Source: JBFJVZ01 sp041623895
Lineage (GTDB): Bacteria > Planctomycetota > Planctomycetia > Pirellulales > Pirellulaceae
Length of the DNA: 60,492 nt
Reading direction: 5' to 3'
Assembly: GCA_041623895.1 (NCBI GenBank)
Contig: JBFJVZ010000001.1
Span: 1-60,492, forward strand
The notes below the pieces were generated by a model. That model was given only the letters and a program-made list of their open reading frames with translations, was not told the DNA's origin and made no database searches. Shown one piece after another: positions 59,726-60,492 of this stretch. Made by a program: the position numbers and the translations under genes. The number at the start of each line of letters is the position of its first letter. Positions within the stretch are counted from its first letter, which is position 1.

Positions 59726-60492
59726 TCACTTGCCACCGTGAAAACGGCGATTAAAAATCTCGGGGTCGAAGGGATTGGTCACCGCGGGTAACCGCTTGAT
59801 GCCGTTGGGAGTTGGGGGCTCCGACTGTTCAGTGGGCGTCTCGGCATCAACGTGGACCGCTTGCATCAGGTTGTCGTCCTTTGGCTCTTGCCTGGCAGCA
59901 TGCCGGGGTTGTGCATCGCCATCGCGTTGCTTGGTCGCGACCAGATCGTGCAACCACCAGTCGAGCGCCCGCGTGGGCACGGCCGCACGAGTGCCCAGCG
60001 TTTGCGAGTCGCCTGCGTGACCGTCCACCGCGCGAACACGCAGCTCGCTTTGTAGTGGGTCTTTCGTATCGACGTAGCGCATCGTAGCAGCCAGATTTGC
60101 TTGCGTGATTCGCGCCGAGGGACGCGACCCAAAAGCCGGTGCGACCAATTTCCACTGATGATTTGAGTCCTGACCGTGGCAGCGAGCGCAGCGGTTTAAC
60201 AGTAGCGGCTGTATGTGACGCGCGAACCGCTGCATTGCCTGGTCACCAAAATCTTCGCCCGGCAAATCCTGCTGATGTGAGGCAAGTTGAATCGAAGGGG
60301 CGATGTCGATCGCTTTCGTCGGATCGACGGGCTGTGCCGCGACGGCGTATTTGCCGCGGATAAGTTGTTGCGTCAAGTGCTTTGCTATCGGGTTTTTGGG
60401 ATCCACTCGATAGATGGCTTGCAATTCACTAGCGGCCTGATCGTACAGGTCGTAACGCAAACACCAGCGTGCCTCTTCCAGGTGAGCCTGCA
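59726..60492 (-). CDS. C-terminal part of a CxxCH-containing protein (5' end outside window)
   Basis: The frame is open to the edge of the window; about 255 residues are present. Near the start a TPR-like helix (EEARWCLRYDLYDQAA) is seen, then LLNRCARCHG, a CxxCH heme-binding motif. A Pro- and Asp-rich tail follows. It could be part of a cytochrome c-like or of a planctomycete cytochrome-domain protein. It is convergent with tyrS, six bases between the stops. The N-terminal part needs the neighbouring sequence. Confidence 0.75.
   Translation of the reverse strand, partial: QAHLEEARWCLRYDLYDQAASELQAIYRVDPKNPIAKHLTQQLIRGKYAVAAQPVDPTKAIDIAPSIQLASHQQDLPGEDFGDQAMQRFARHIQPLLLNRCARCHGQDSNHQWKLVAPAFGSRPSARITQANLAATMRYVDTKDPLQSELRVRAVDGHAGDSQTLGTRAAVPTRALDWWLHDLVATKQRDGDAQPRHAARQEPKDDNLMQAVHVDAETPTEQSEPPTPNGIKRLPAVTNPFDPEIFNRRFHGGK

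Overview
The window looks like a chromosomal segment from a planctomycete of the Pirellulaceae (Rhodopirellula-like). The evidence is the gene content: a DUF1559 protein with a prepilin-type N-terminus and a C-terminal H-x9-DG motif, an ECF-type sigma factor next to a membrane-anchored Ser/Thr kinase, several PP2C/SpoIIE-type regulators, many genes without an obvious Shine-Dalgarno sequence, and GTG/TTG starts. Genes are mostly single or in pairs on both strands. No phage, plasmid, transposase, CRISPR array or rRNA operon is visible. One tRNA (Gly, GCC) with a good sigma-70-type promoter is present.

Layout. 1-4.1 kb: C-terminal half of pyruvate phosphate dikinase, a small TPR protein, an acyl-lipid desaturase and a YgfZ-type protein. 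4.3-9.8 kb: signalling block with ECF sigma factor, receptor-type Ser/Thr kinase, acylphosphatase and an FHA-GAF-SpoIIE phosphatase. 10-15 kb: trigger factor, tRNA-Gly, a lipoprotein, a stand-alone KAS III and AlgH/YqgE. 15.3-18.7 kb: PPP-type phosphatase and a PhoR/PhoB-like two-component pair. 18.9-21.8 kb: two small proteins (one GYF_2) and a large membrane protein with a Ser/Gln/Glu-rich region and a DUF4129 C-terminus. 21.9-28.2 kb: two divergent phosphohexomutases, an unknown protein and two TIM-barrel sugar epimerase-like proteins. 28.2-32 kb: sulfate activation (cysD, fused cysN-cysC) and rsmG. 32.1-34.8 kb: a two-gene pair of putative metalloproteases without signal peptides. 35.1-37.3 kb: rlmKL interrupted by an in-frame TGA. 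37.5-43.4 kb: an accessory-looking run of small membrane proteins, a gamma-glutamylcyclotransferase-like protein, a WYL regulator, a SUKH-like protein and a lipoprotein-like protein. 43.4-50 kb: FabH, an unusual signal peptidase I, LysA, a ribbon-helix-helix protein and a NifS-like enzyme lacking the catalytic cysteine. 50-60.5 kb: DUF1559 pseudopilin-like protein, a GAF plus degenerate SpoIIE-type protein, a UvrD/Rep helicase, a Gfo/Idh/MocA oxidoreductase, ispD-tyrS and the C-terminal part of a CxxCH protein.

Dispersed palindromic elements are the main non-genic structure. A 125-bp element occurs twice in opposite orientation (2990-3114 and 55404-55528) with about 95% identity and a further truncated copy; a related shorter family occurs at 4095 and 17666; two other palindromes lie at 26376 and 34883. 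They resemble REP/RAYT-type repeats, though no RAYT transposase is in the window.

Observations I consider most worth checking: the metalloprotease pair, the in-frame TGA in rlmKL, the Cys-less cysteine desulfurase homologue, the SpoIIE-like protein that has lost its metal-binding aspartates, the signal peptidase I with a zinc-ribbon insert, the Tat-like anchor inside the Ser/Thr kinase, the same-frame TAG between the GYF_2 and DUF4129 genes, and the 16-bp tandem repeats abutting the algH ribosome binding site. I do not see a clearly novel multi-gene system that can be proven from sequence alone; the metalloprotease pair is the best candidate.
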